In this document: piece by piece, positions 1 to 8,284 of the stretch
Layout of the letters: each line of letters opens with the position of its first letter
How positions within the stretch are numbered: position 1 is the stretch's first letter
DNA from: CAYVQZ01 sp964453435
GTDB lineage: Bacteria; Abyssobacteria; SURF-5
Length of the DNA: 54,680 bases
Assembly: GCA_964453435.1 (NCBI GenBank)
Contig: CAYVQZ010000037.1
Span: 1-54,680 of the forward strand
Direction: 5' to 3'
Notes under the pieces: model-generated
Database searches by the model: none
What the model was told of the DNA's origin: nothing
The model's input: only the letters and a program-made list of their open reading frames with translations
Position numbers and translations under genes: made by a program

Positions 1-113
1 CTACGGCACTTCGTGCCCGTAAATCTGGGACAGTCCCCTGCGCTTGGTAATCGTGAGACGGATTCACTGTCCCCGAAGCACGGATTGGCGAATCACGGGA
101 CACATTCTATCTC
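1..113. repeat. Dispersed intergenic repeat, copy A
   Basis: Non-coding block downstream of the TPR lipoprotein gene. It starts with a hairpin (positions 2-21, arms around a TTC loop), followed by gggacagtcccc-type palindromes and two aatcrygrgaca modules near 49-59 and 91-103. The hairpin module recurs in reverse orientation at 46847-46900. The actgtccccgaagc module recurs at 29594-29607. The window edge cuts the element, so its full size is unknown. Confidence 0.6.
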
Positions 114-118
114 CTTTC

Positions 119-1561
119 TCATTCATTGACCGGTTCGTCGGTCTGCTTTTTGGCTTTTACAAATTTTTCCAGTTGCTCCTGATAATACTCCATATCATGG
201 GGCCTTTTTGCCATTGCTTCTTTTATGATATTGATGGCGAGCGAGTATTCGCCTTTTGCGTAGTATGCCTCGGCCAAGGTGTCGATGTACCAGGGACGGG
301 GGTCCATTTCGACAGCGGTGATCGCGTGTTTCACGGCAGATTCCGGGTCAAAAATGTGAGGATGCTTTGATGTGGCCAGGAGCCAGGCGATTTCGTTGTG
401 TGTCCCTGCGGGGTCGATGGGAAGCACGCGTTCATACATGAGCATGAGGTCGTCGAGCCTTCCGTTTCGCTCATACAGTTCCATAAGGCGGAAGTAGGGA
501 GACTCGAATCTCGGTTCCAGTTGCAGGGCCTTCAGGAACTCGTGTTCGGCGGATGCGTCTTCGTATTCTTGCTGATACAGTTCGCCCATAGCCAGGTGAG
601 GGACAGGGGAAGACGGTCGGAGGTCAGCGGCTTTGCGAAACACCGCAAAGGCCTCGTCTCTCTTTCCGGCTTCCGCGTGGGCGCGTCCCATCCCTATCAG
701 CGCATCAAAATTGTCCGGGTCCACCGCCCGGACTTCTTCAAAAAGCCGAATGGCCGCGGAGTAATCTTTTTCGGCCATCATCATTTCGGCCTTCTTCAGC
801 AGGATTATCACTTTGAGTCGGCGCGCCTTTTCGTTGGCGGGTTCAGTCATCAATGCGGCTTCTGCCGCCGCCTCGGCCGCCCCATACCTGTCGAGTCTGA
901 GATAGCAATATCCGAAAAGTGACAACACCTGGGGGTCACCGGGGGCGATATCAGCGGCCCTGTATGCCAATTCGATGGCCTGTTCGGCTTCATCGGCATC
1001 CAGATAATTGTATGCTTGCGCTGTCAAAAGCTCCACGTTTTCAGGCTTTCTTTCGAGAGACTCCTCAAGCGCTCGCATGGTCAGTCGTTGTTGTCTGACG
1101 TTGTCGACCCATTCGAGAAGGAAATCCGCGTCTCGGTAGCCGGCCTTCCGGTCTATTTCACCCTCCGTCGCTTCGACAAAAATGAGCATGGGGAACGTTT
1201 GCACTTTGAATCGGCGCACCATTTGGATCTCGATATCCCCTCTGACTTTGACGGGCACAAATTCCCTGACCGCTTCGACAACACGGGGGTCCGCAAAGGT
1301 CCACTTATCCATCATCTCGCATGGTTCACAAGACTCATGTACGAAATAGAGCATCAGCAGATTCCGCTTCGTCCTGGTGGAAACACCTAGGGCTTCGTAA
1401 TATCTTACCCACTCAATTCCGACCCCGGACCCCGTCGTGAGGTTGGCCGGATGAGCGGGCGCAGCACTCGAAGCCACTTCGCGGCGGGTGCAGGCCGGGC
1501 CGCAGCAGGAAAGGAAAACAATGGCCATGAGCGGCATTATGGGAAGCTTTCGTCGAGTCAT
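119..1561 (-). CDS. Thioredoxin-fold TPR lipoprotein
   Basis: 480-residue exported protein. The start at 1561 gives a short basic-hydrophobic signal with cysteines at residues 19-20, suggesting a lipoprotein, although the lipobox is not ideal. A thioredoxin-like domain follows, with a CEPC redox motif after LLMLYFVHES and a cis-Pro segment (TFPMLIFV). The second half is a run of TPR repeats. Thioredoxin-TPR fusions usually handle envelope thiols or chaperone secreted proteins, but the substrate here is unknown. The ATG overlaps the stop of the upstream M28 peptidase gene (ATGA), so the two are translationally coupled. A longer frame running upstream has no plausible signal sequence and was not used. 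Confidence 0.8.
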   Translation of the reverse strand: MTRRKLPIMPLMAIVFLSCCGPACTRREVASSAAPAHPANLTTGSGVGIEWVRYYEALGVSTRTKRNLLMLYFVHESCEPCEMMDKWTFADPRVVEAVREFVPVKVRGDIEIQMVRRFKVQTFPMLIFVEATEGEIDRKAGYRDADFLLEWVDNVRQQRLTMRALEESLERKPENVELLTAQAYNYLDADEAEQAIELAYRAADIAPGDPQVLSLFGYCYLRLDRYGAAEAAAEAALMTEPANEKARRLKVIILLKKAEMMMAEKDYSAAIRLFEEVRAVDPDNFDALIGMGRAHAEAGKRDEAFAVFRKAADLRPSSPVPHLAMGELYQQEYEDASAEHEFLKALQLEPRFESPYFRLMELYERNGRLDDLMLMYERVLPIDPAGTHNEIAWLLATSKHPHIFDPESAVKHAITAVEMDPRPWYIDTLAEAYYAKGEYSLAINIIKEAMAKRPHDMEYYQEQLEKFVKAKKQTDEPVNE

Positions 1562-3309
1562 CCGTCTTGTGTCTCCTCTGTCGAGACGGCGGGAAAGTGC
1601 AGCGACTTCTGAAGGAGCCTGATTCCAACCGTCGCGGCTACGGCCGCGATCAATACGGCGGCGGGCGAGAAGAACCGATACGCGGTTCCGAGAAACAGGT
1701 ACCAGAAAACATACGGTCCAAGCATCAAGTTTCGGGACAACATGTAAACGAGCAGCGCGAAAGGCGCCACAGCGACCACAATCAAAACAAGGTTCATAAG
1801 ACTCCTTGCGGGTTTCTCGGCTTTCTCGGTCCATATCCACAGCAGCGCGGGGGGGGCCAGGAACAGGCTTGCGGCGAATCCGTTCAGCACAAGAGCGACA
1901 AGGCCGGCCGTGAACAAGACGTCAAGGCACACGGCTTTTGAGCCTGTAAAATCAGGCCGGCGCAGGGAAGCCACACGGCGGCGCGCCAGGAGAACGCCGA
2001 CCCATGTCAGCATGAAGGCGGCGATGACGATGGCGATGGATGTCCAGTGCGGATCGGTCAGGAAGGGGTCTTTCGGCGTGGCCGGATACAGTTCGTATCG
2101 CTGCAGGAAGTTGAAAGAAACCAGCAGATAGGCGGCAATGAGCGCGGAGACGCAAGGGAGAACAAACAGGAGAATATTGAGCAACTCCGCCGCGACTTCC
2201 CGAAGGAAATCTTTCCGGCCTCGCAGGTTATAATATTGGAAAGTGGTCGCAAACAGCAGTGGAAGAAGGAGAAAGGCTTGAATCACGAGCATCCCATGCC
2301 GCCCGACATACGTTCGCCTGCCTGTTCTCAGATAATATGATTCGTCGTGGGTGGAATAATCAAGCTCATCGAGCGAAAGGGCCAGCAATTCTGCAGATTT
2401 TCCATAGATTTCGAATAGTTCCGGTCTGAGGTTTTCGCTCGTGTCCAGAGAGGTATGGTAGACCTTTTGGGCCAGAGGACTGTCGGAACGGTTTCCGCCG
2501 AGATTCAATGCGGGCACGTTATGGCGCAGGAAGGGGCCCTGGTCGGTGCTCGATATGTTGACGGCTCGCGAGACGTATTGCATGACGGGGCCGGGAGATA
2601 CGGGCTGTCCGCCAACTTTGGAGATGCAATCTTCTGCAAGCAACCAGAGCCAGAGAGGCACATATCCCCGAAACTGTCCTTCGCCCTTTATGTACACTTT
2701 TTCCGGAGTTTCCAACCGGACGTAATCGAGCGAAATCGCGGACCGAATTTTATCCAATCGCTCGAAGCTCCGCACGAAGTGTCGGGCTCCCAACATTCCC
2801 CATTCCTCGCCGTCCGAGGCGACGAACAAAAGGGTTTTCGTCGGCTTTTCATGTGAGAGAGCGCGTGCGAGCTCGATGAGGACGCCGACCCCGCTGGCAT
2901 TGTCCATCGCTCCCTGCCTCACATGGAACGGAAGGTCATAATGCGCAATGAGAACGATGAACTCATCCCGTATCCCCTCTCGGATACCGACGATATTCCG
3001 TCCATCTGTTTTCTTGCCGGCTACCCGCGCCTCAAACAGTTGTTTTTCCGTGCGTAACCCGAGGCGCTCGAATTCCGATTCGATCCACTGGGCGGCGGCT
3101 TTGTTTCCGGGCGTTCCGATTGCCCTTTCGGGAAAGCGGGTGGCCAGCGTCTTGGCGTAGTCGTAGGCCGAGGAAGCGTCAAAGAAACAGTCCTGCTCGG
3201 CGACACGCACTTTTTCGGCCTGATCGTTCGTGGACCTCAAGATGAGTGTCGCCAGCAAGATGACGAGTGCCGTAGCGATGATGAGAATGGAACGCTGAAG
3301 TTCAGTCAT
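1558..3309 (-). CDS. Membrane-anchored M28 family metallopeptidase
   Basis: 583 residues. An N-terminal membrane anchor (about residues 8-24) precedes a zinc aminopeptidase domain of the M28 family. The expected co-catalytic pattern is present: H123 in AHYD, D136 in MDNASG, E168/E169 in SDGEEWG, D195 in SLDY and H285 in YHTSLDT. About six hydrophobic helices follow from residue 335, the layout of multi-spanning M28 proteins. It probably cleaves N-terminal residues from peptides outside the cytoplasmic membrane. ATGA overlaps link it to the ilvD-like gene upstream and to the TPR lipoprotein downstream, so the three form one operon. Family is secure; the substrate is not known. Confidence 0.85.
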   Translation of the reverse strand: MTELQRSILIIATALVILLATLILRSTNDQAEKVRVAEQDCFFDASSAYDYAKTLATRFPERAIGTPGNKAAAQWIESEFERLGLRTEKQLFEARVAGKKTDGRNIVGIREGIRDEFIVLIAHYDLPFHVRQGAMDNASGVGVLIELARALSHEKPTKTLLFVASDGEEWGMLGARHFVRSFERLDKIRSAISLDYVRLETPEKVYIKGEGQFRGYVPLWLWLLAEDCISKVGGQPVSPGPVMQYVSRAVNISSTDQGPFLRHNVPALNLGGNRSDSPLAQKVYHTSLDTSENLRPELFEIYGKSAELLALSLDELDYSTHDESYYLRTGRRTYVGRHGMLVIQAFLLLPLLFATTFQYYNLRGRKDFLREVAAELLNILLFVLPCVSALIAAYLLVSFNFLQRYELYPATPKDPFLTDPHWTSIAIVIAAFMLTWVGVLLARRRVASLRRPDFTGSKAVCLDVLFTAGLVALVLNGFAASLFLAPPALLWIWTEKAEKPARSLMNLVLIVVAVAPFALLVYMLSRNLMLGPYVFWYLFLGTAYRFFSPAAVLIAAVAATVGIRLLQKSLHFPAVSTEETQDG

Positions 3310-5036
3310 GCGCCTTCATTTGGCTCGAGATGACGCCTTACCATTGCCCCCTCGTCAAACTGGGTTGCAAGGAGGCGCCAGTCGACGAGAATCCCCGTGG
3401 TGACCCGAGGCGGCGGAGGAGTATGGGATTCCAGACGCTTGCGAATCTCGTCATCACTGACTTCCAGAGTTATCGTTCGTTCGGGAACGCTTATGGAAAC
3501 GGTGTCACCGTCGATAATTGCGGCCAGCGGTCCGCCGATGTAGGCTTCGGGCGCTATGTACCCCACATAAAGCGCGCCCACGGTGGCGCCGGAAAAACGG
3601 CTGTCGGTGACCACGGCGACATTGGAGATACCGAGGGCTTCGAGAAGTAAAACGACCTGAAAATTCTCGGAAAACCCCGGCCCCCCCCGCGGGCCTTCGT
3701 AGCGCACGACGATGACGTCACCCGGATTTATCTGGCCGGTCAGTATTCCCAGGATTGCCGCCTGTTGCGTATCGTAGCACTTGCAGGGGCCGCGGAAGCT
3801 TTGTTTCTCATCGCCGGCGACCGTATAACGGCAAAGGGAGCCGCGCGGGGCGAGATTTCCCCGTAATACGACAATGCCGCCGTGAGGCGCCAGGGACTTT
3901 TCGAGGGGGCGAATCACTTCCTCATTGAGGACGCTCGCGCCCTCCAACACTTCACTCACGCTTTTCCCTGCAACCGTCGGTCGGTTCGTCGTTATCCGAT
4001 CGGCCAGCCTTTTCAGGATAGCAAAAGGGCCGCCCGCCCGGTGGAGGTCAACCATCGTGTACGGCCCGCTGGGCCGAATGGGGCAGAAATATGGTGTCTG
4101 TTCGCTGATAGCGGCAAACGTGTCGATGGTGACGCCGAGCGACAGCGTTTTTGCCAGACTAAGCAGGTGAAGAAGCCCGTTCGTACCTGCAGAGGTCGCC
4201 ATTATAACTCTAATGGCGTCGCAGACAGAGGCTTCCGTCACGAAAGCAGAGAATTTCACTCCCTCGCGGACGAGGTTCACGATTCTCGACCCCGCTTCCT
4301 TTGCCTTTCGGAGTCGCTCAATGTCGGGCCCCGGAATTGTCGAGGTTCCGGGCAGGCAGAGGCCCATGACTTCGGTGGCCATTTGAACCGTGTTCGCAGT
4401 CGTCAGCTCGGGACACGCGCCGCACGAGCTAAGCCACTTGCCCTCCATATCCGCAATGGTTTTTTGGAACTCCTCATCGCTTATCGTTTCCGCGAGAACC
4501 TCATTGACACATCGAAGTATTACGTCGGTCGGAAAGACGGTGGGCTTTCCTCGAAACTCTCCGGGATATGCCGGCCCGCCGGTCACGAAAATCGTCGGCA
4601 GATTCAATCGTGCCGCCGCAAGCCATAGGCCCGGGATGCTTTTGTCGCACGTGCCAATACAGACAAGTCCGTCAGCCCCGTAATTCCTGACCTGGACTTC
4701 CACCGAATCGGCGATAGCGTCCCGCTGGGGCAGGTCGTAGAGCATTGTGAAATCGTCTATTCCCCGTTTCTGGCAGTATCCGCCGCATGGTCCGATTGTG
4801 TTGAACTCGATCGGCGTTCCCCCATTCAGGTAGACTCCGGCTTTCACCGCCTCGGCAACCTGCTTGAGGTGCATGTGGCCGACGCCGGCGTCCTGAGAAG
4901 TGTTTGCGATAGCTATGAGCGGGCGTTCCAACTCGGCTTCCGTGAATCCGCTTGCCTTGTAAAAAAAGCGGTGGACCTGCAACTCCATGAGGAGCGCAAG
5001 CGCACGTGAAGCCTGTTCGGGCGTCAATTTTTTCAT
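3306..5036 (-). CDS. ilvD: IlvD/Edd family dehydratase (dihydroxy-acid dehydratase-like)
   Basis: 576 residues, the usual length for the family. The iron-sulfur cysteines are recognisable at C84 (IGPCGG), C130 (CDKSIPG) and C208 (before TTANT). The catalytic-serine region reads TDSRFSGATVG. IlvD dehydrates dihydroxy acids in valine, leucine and isoleucine synthesis, and ilvE lies nearby at 5924. The protein is divergent: G85 replaces the Asp of the usual CDG magnesium-binding motif, and the following IAMGHEGM-type stretch is also altered. A related sugar-acid or other dehydratase activity is therefore possible. The start at 5036 matches family N-termini and lies about 48 nt below a good promoter. 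Confidence 0.75.
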   Translation of the reverse strand: MKKLTPEQASRALALLMELQVHRFFYKASGFTEAELERPLIAIANTSQDAGVGHMHLKQVAEAVKAGVYLNGGTPIEFNTIGPCGGYCQKRGIDDFTMLYDLPQRDAIADSVEVQVRNYGADGLVCIGTCDKSIPGLWLAAARLNLPTIFVTGGPAYPGEFRGKPTVFPTDVILRCVNEVLAETISDEEFQKTIADMEGKWLSSCGACPELTTANTVQMATEVMGLCLPGTSTIPGPDIERLRKAKEAGSRIVNLVREGVKFSAFVTEASVCDAIRVIMATSAGTNGLLHLLSLAKTLSLGVTIDTFAAISEQTPYFCPIRPSGPYTMVDLHRAGGPFAILKRLADRITTNRPTVAGKSVSEVLEGASVLNEEVIRPLEKSLAPHGGIVVLRGNLAPRGSLCRYTVAGDEKQSFRGPCKCYDTQQAAILGILTGQINPGDVIVVRYEGPRGGPGFSENFQVVLLLEALGISNVAVVTDSRFSGATVGALYVGYIAPEAYIGGPLAAIIDGDTVSISVPERTITLEVSDDEIRKRLESHTPPPPRVTTGILVDWRLLATQFDEGAMVRRHLEPNEGA

Positions 5037-5090
5037 GGGAACCTTTTGACTGGATGTGTTCGAAGCTATTTTATTTGGTTGGTTTACGTT

Positions 5091-5119
5091 ACTATAGCAC
5101 ACCCGAAATGGCAAATCAA
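5091..5119 (-). promoter_or_regulatory. Sigma-70 promoter of the ilvD operon
   Basis: On the minus strand, TTGATT (5114-5119), a 17-bp spacer and TATAGT (5091-5096). Expected transcription start is near 5084, giving a leader of about 48 nt before the ATG at 5036. Confidence 0.6.
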
Positions 5120-5154
5120 GCTCGCATAATAAATGATTTCGGATTTGACCAGAA

Positions 5155-5658
5155 TTACGACCCGAGGTTTTGAATTTTTTCTATTCGAGCAAAAAGTTTC
5201 TCGATTTGCCGATCTCGTTTTTTAATCTTTTCCTCACTTTCTTTCACCCGCTGTGCGGCAAGGTCGAGTTTCCTCTCCAGTTTTACATGTTCCATGTTCA
5301 TCCTGACAAGTCTCTCTGCAAGCATTCGCGCAAGTTTCAGGGCGAGCACCGGCGACGATGCAAAGAAATCCATGACCTTTTCGGAGTCAACAACGAGGAA
5401 CTTGCAGGGAGACATGGTTTTCACTGTCGCCGTGCGAGGCGCCCCCAGCAACGTTGAGAGCTCTCCCAAATAGCTTCCCTGGTCTTCAACTACCGCGATG
5501 CGCCTGCCATCTTTTTGAATTTCAACCTTGCCGGACAGGAGTATATACATTTCAAAACTTCGCTCGCCCTCGGTGAACAGGACCTCGTTCGGGGCGCATT
5601 CAAGCTGAAGCGCTTTCAATTTTTCGGATTCATCATACAACTTTTTGAGATCGTTCAC
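5155..5658 (-). CDS. Cyclic-nucleotide-binding domain protein with C-terminal coiled coil
   Basis: 167 residues from a GTG start at 5658, preceded by GGGAG at 9-nt spacing. A cNMP-binding beta-roll (about residues 15-120) includes GSYLGELSTLLGAPRTATV, which corresponds to the phosphate-binding cassette. The last 45 residues are charged and helical and look like a coiled coil. There is no Crp-type helix-turn-helix, so it is more likely a ligand-responsive adaptor than a DNA-binding regulator. An upstream GTG at 5763 is rejected because it lies before the predicted transcription start. The gene is divergent from ilvE. Its leader carries a perfect DnaA box. Confidence 0.75.
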   Translation of the reverse strand: MNDLKKLYDESEKLKALQLECAPNEVLFTEGERSFEMYILLSGKVEIQKDGRRIAVVEDQGSYLGELSTLLGAPRTATVKTMSPCKFLVVDSEKVMDFFASSPVLALKLARMLAERLVRMNMEHVKLERKLDLAAQRVKESEEKIKKRDRQIEKLFARIEKIQNLGS

Positions 5659-5724
5659 GGCAGGTTTCTCCCTTGCGACAAGACTGTCGGCGGCTACTAC
5701 ATATTGTGTATATCCTGTTGATAT

Positions 5725-5733
5725 TGTGGATAA
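5725..5733 (-). promoter_or_regulatory. DnaA-box sequence in the leader of the cNMP protein gene
   Basis: Exact TTATCCACA on the minus strand, about 25-33 nt downstream of the predicted transcription start. It is a single box and could be chance, though the position would allow DnaA to act as a roadblock. Confidence 0.35.
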
Positions 5734-5764
5734 CTTGTGCTCCAAGCAGGCGCGGCCAAACACC

Positions 5765-5794
5765 AGTATAACCCTTTAATAATTTGAAAGTCAA
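5765..5794 (-). promoter_or_regulatory. Sigma-70 promoter of the cNMP-binding protein gene
   Basis: Minus-strand TTGACT (5789-5794), 18-bp AT-rich spacer and TATACT (5765-5770). The start near 5758 leaves a leader of about 100 nt. Confidence 0.6.
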
Positions 5795-5837
5795 TCTCTG
5801 CCATGAGCTTATGAATGCCTATCGATAAAGAATTTGC

Positions 5838-5866
5838 TTGAACAGGGTTTCTTCTTCTGCTATAAT
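5838..5866 (+). promoter_or_regulatory. Sigma-70 promoter of ilvE
   Basis: TTGAAC (5838-5843), 17-bp spacer, TATAAT (5861-5866). The start near 5873 leaves about 50 nt before the ATG at 5924. It diverges from the cNMP gene promoter. Confidence 0.65.
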
Positions 5867-5923
5867 CAATTGGAAGAATCGATTCCCACGTTGCGAGTTC
5901 GGGCTTAGTGGAGAGATACAACC

Positions 5924-6844
5924 ATGGAATACGGCAGGTACGCCTTCTTTGAGGGAAACATCGGGCCGATAGAGAACGCGAAAATCAGCATCATGACCCA
6001 TGCGTTCAATTACGGGACCGGCGTGTTCGAGGGTATTCGCGGCTATTGGAACCAATCAGAGGAGCAACTGTACATATTCAAGCAGAGAGAGCATTACACT
6101 CGCATGTTCAGGAATTTCAACCTCTTCAACATCCTGCTGTCTCTGACGTTGGATGACGTTTGCGAAATAACGGTGGAGTTGGCTCGTAAAAACGAATTCC
6201 GACAGGATATGTACATCAGGCCGATTGCGTATAAGAGTTCATACGAAATCGGTCCGCGGGTTCATAATCTGCAAGACGAGTTTTGCATTTTCAACATTCC
6301 TTTGGGCGACTATGTGGACACGAAAGAGGGCTTGAAAGTGATGGTGTCCAGTTGGCGCCGGGTGCCGGACAATTGCATTCCCGCACGGAGCAAGGCCAAC
6401 GGAATATACATAAACTCGGCGTTTGCGGCCACGGAGGCAAAACAGAACGGGTTCGACGAAGCGATCATGTTAACCCAGGAAGGCGACGTGTCGGAGGGGA
6501 GCGCGATGAACCTGTTTCTGGTGAGGGACGGGGACCTGATAACTACGCCCGTGACCGCGAATATCCTGGAGGGCATCACCCGCGAGACAATCATCCAGCT
6601 CGCTCGGGACCAGTTGGATATTGAAACCACGGTGCGAACGATGGACCGGACGGAGCTTTATCTTGCCGACGAACTCTTTTTCTGTGGAACGGGAGCGCAG
6701 GTTGCGCCCGTGACGTCAGTAGACCGGCGTCCCGTGGGAAACGGGAAGCCGGGCGAACTCACGTTGAAGCTGCAGTCGTTGTACTTCAATGTTGTTCAAA
6801 ACAGGTTGCCCGAATATTCTCAGTGGCTGACTCCGGTATACTGA
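5924..6844 (+). CDS. ilvE: Branched-chain amino acid aminotransferase (PLP class IV)
   Basis: 306 residues, the normal IlvE length. It transfers the amino group between glutamate and branched-chain 2-oxo acids, the last step of Val, Leu and Ile synthesis. The N-terminus (AFFEGNIGPIENAKISI, then HAFNYGTGVFEGIRGY) is typical of the family. The PLP lysine is K157 in SKANGIYINSAFA, and the downstream EGDVSEGSAMNLF and GTGAQVAPV segments match the cofactor phosphate region. A strong promoter precedes it. The ilvD-like gene lies about 900 bp away on the other strand. A D-amino-acid or aminodeoxychorismate-lyase role is less likely given the length and motifs. Confidence 0.92.
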   Translation: MEYGRYAFFEGNIGPIENAKISIMTHAFNYGTGVFEGIRGYWNQSEEQLYIFKQREHYTRMFRNFNLFNILLSLTLDDVCEITVELARKNEFRQDMYIRPIAYKSSYEIGPRVHNLQDEFCIFNIPLGDYVDTKEGLKVMVSSWRRVPDNCIPARSKANGIYINSAFAATEAKQNGFDEAIMLTQEGDVSEGSAMNLFLVRDGDLITTPVTANILEGITRETIIQLARDQLDIETTVRTMDRTELYLADELFFCGTGAQVAPVTSVDRRPVGNGKPGELTLKLQSLYFNVVQNRLPEYSQWLTPVY

Positions 6845-6887
6845 GCCCGGGACCTGGGTTGACCGGAAAAGGCAGGCCGTTGCGCCG

Positions 6888-7973
6888 ATGATTGTAAAAT
6901 GCATTCGATGCAACACCGAGTTCAGCTCCAGCCATAACCGCTCCCATGTGTGTCCCCGCTGCCATTTTGTTTTCAGCGAGGACGATTCCGGCAAAGCCGA
7001 ACTCGAGATTGTCAGGTCGTGTGACCTTGTGCATCAGAGCACGGGCCATCATTTGCTCGAGGAAGCGGAAGAAAAATGCTCGTTTCATCCGGATGCGGAT
7101 GCGGTAGGCAACTGCATACGATGCGGGCGACCGGTCTGCTATGCGTGCGCTATTGAGACCGGCGGAGGCTATTTCTGCGAAGCGTGCGACACCGGGCCCG
7201 TCGCCGGTGAGGCTGTCGAGAAGAAGAGAGCGCCAGAACCGCCGCCCGCGAAGGTGGAACAACCGCACGTCGAGGCTTTTCCGCAAGCCATGGCGAAAAG
7301 TTCATACGTCGCCTGGGAGTATCGCCATCATTTCGGCAGGCTGAACGCGCTCTCCGGGACCTGGGAACAGACATTATTCAATCCGTTGCGCTTTTTCCGG
7401 GGGATTCCGATAGGCGGGGACATGCGAAGCCCGCTCCTCTACGGTCTCGTTTGGGCGTTGGTGGCATTAGCGGGAGGCATCGCATGGAAGCTGTTAGTCC
7501 ATGCTTATCCGATTATGGTTCTGTTTGTTGAGGGTAAGCCTCTCCAATTTTCGCTGCAACTTTCCGATGCCTATATATATCTCGCAGGTCTGATTCTCCT
7601 CTCGCCTTTATTCGCCCTGATATCGATCTTGGTTGCGTGTTTGATGTACCACCTGTTTGTTGTTCTGTTCGCACCCCAACACGCGGGCTTTGAAGCGACC
7701 GTCAGGGTGATCTGCTACAGCATGGGAACGAACATGTTCTACTTCATCCCGTTGGCGGGGGGATTGATCGGCGAAACGTGGCAATTCATTCTTGTGACGC
7801 TGGGGTTGCGGGAGGTCTATCGAATCTCTTTGCCCGCCGCCGTGGGCATAGCCGTTGTGCCTTACACTCTGCTCTTGATTCCCAAGATTGCGTTCATGCT
7901 GTGGGCTGTCTCAGGGAGCGCGCTGGGGGCGGAGGACCTCCTCGGCGGAATAATACTTTCTCTTCTGGCCTGA
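6888..7973 (+). CDS. Zinc-finger Yip1-domain membrane protein
   Basis: 361 residues. An N-terminal zinc ribbon (C5, C8, C22, C25) is followed by a B-box-like finger with Cys/His pairs from C64 to C100. A proline-rich linker leads to a C-terminal Yip1-like domain with about five membrane helices from residue 180. The fingers should face the cytoplasm. Bacterial Yip1-domain proteins have no agreed function; an envelope-associated scaffold or sensor is possible. It begins 43 bp after ilvE and probably shares its transcript. It converges with the DUF6485 gene, with 51 bp between them and no obvious terminator. Confidence 0.7.
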   Translation: MIVKCIRCNTEFSSSHNRSHVCPRCHFVFSEDDSGKAELEIVRSCDLVHQSTGHHLLEEAEEKCSFHPDADAVGNCIRCGRPVCYACAIETGGGYFCEACDTGPVAGEAVEKKRAPEPPPAKVEQPHVEAFPQAMAKSSYVAWEYRHHFGRLNALSGTWEQTLFNPLRFFRGIPIGGDMRSPLLYGLVWALVALAGGIAWKLLVHAYPIMVLFVEGKPLQFSLQLSDAYIYLAGLILLSPLFALISILVACLMYHLFVVLFAPQHAGFEATVRVICYSMGTNMFYFIPLAGGLIGETWQFILVTLGLREVYRISLPAAVGIAVVPYTLLLIPKIAFMLWAVSGSALGAEDLLGGIILSLLA

Positions 7974-8024
7974 CCGCCTCAAAGTACACCCTCCAAATCG
8001 AGCTTCCGCAATCGAGAAGGCGAG

Positions 8025-8216
8025 CTATTTATATGTTTGGATAAACCGGCGGTATGACCTGTCGTACGTTTTTTCGACATCCGCCGGGAAGAAACAAGCG
8101 GGCAATTCTTTGTTAGACCGATGGTATGCGATACATTCGCAACAGATACCCTTTCTGCTGCAGGGCTCGTATGTACAGTTGCATTTTTCGAGGTTGCGCT
8201 CCTTGTTACATTCCAT
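8025..8216 (-). CDS. Small cysteine-rich DUF6485 family protein
   Basis: 63 residues with cysteines at 3, 12, 14, 19, 25, 26, 28 and 41, spaced like a compact metal-binding domain. The order CNCTYEPCSRKGICCEC, YHR, LPACFFP and EKTYDRSYRRF matches what I recall of DUF6485, a small family of anaerobic bacteria and archaea with no known function. A strong Shine-Dalgarno sequence (AAAGGAG, 9-nt spacing) supports the start. It follows the M16 peptidase gene by 68 bp on the same strand and may be co-transcribed. Confidence 0.75.
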   Translation of the reverse strand: MECNKERNLEKCNCTYEPCSRKGICCECIAYHRSNKELPACFFPADVEKTYDRSYRRFIQTYK

Positions 8217-8284
8217 GCAGGCGCTCTCCTTTCGCTTTTATTCGGCCAAGATGCGTTCGAAGGGCCGCTCGAACGAGCCAGGCT

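Noticed and set aside
5658..5763. Longer GTG start at 5763 for the cNMP-binding gene
   Set aside because: It lies before the predicted transcription start and the added 35 residues look non-coding.
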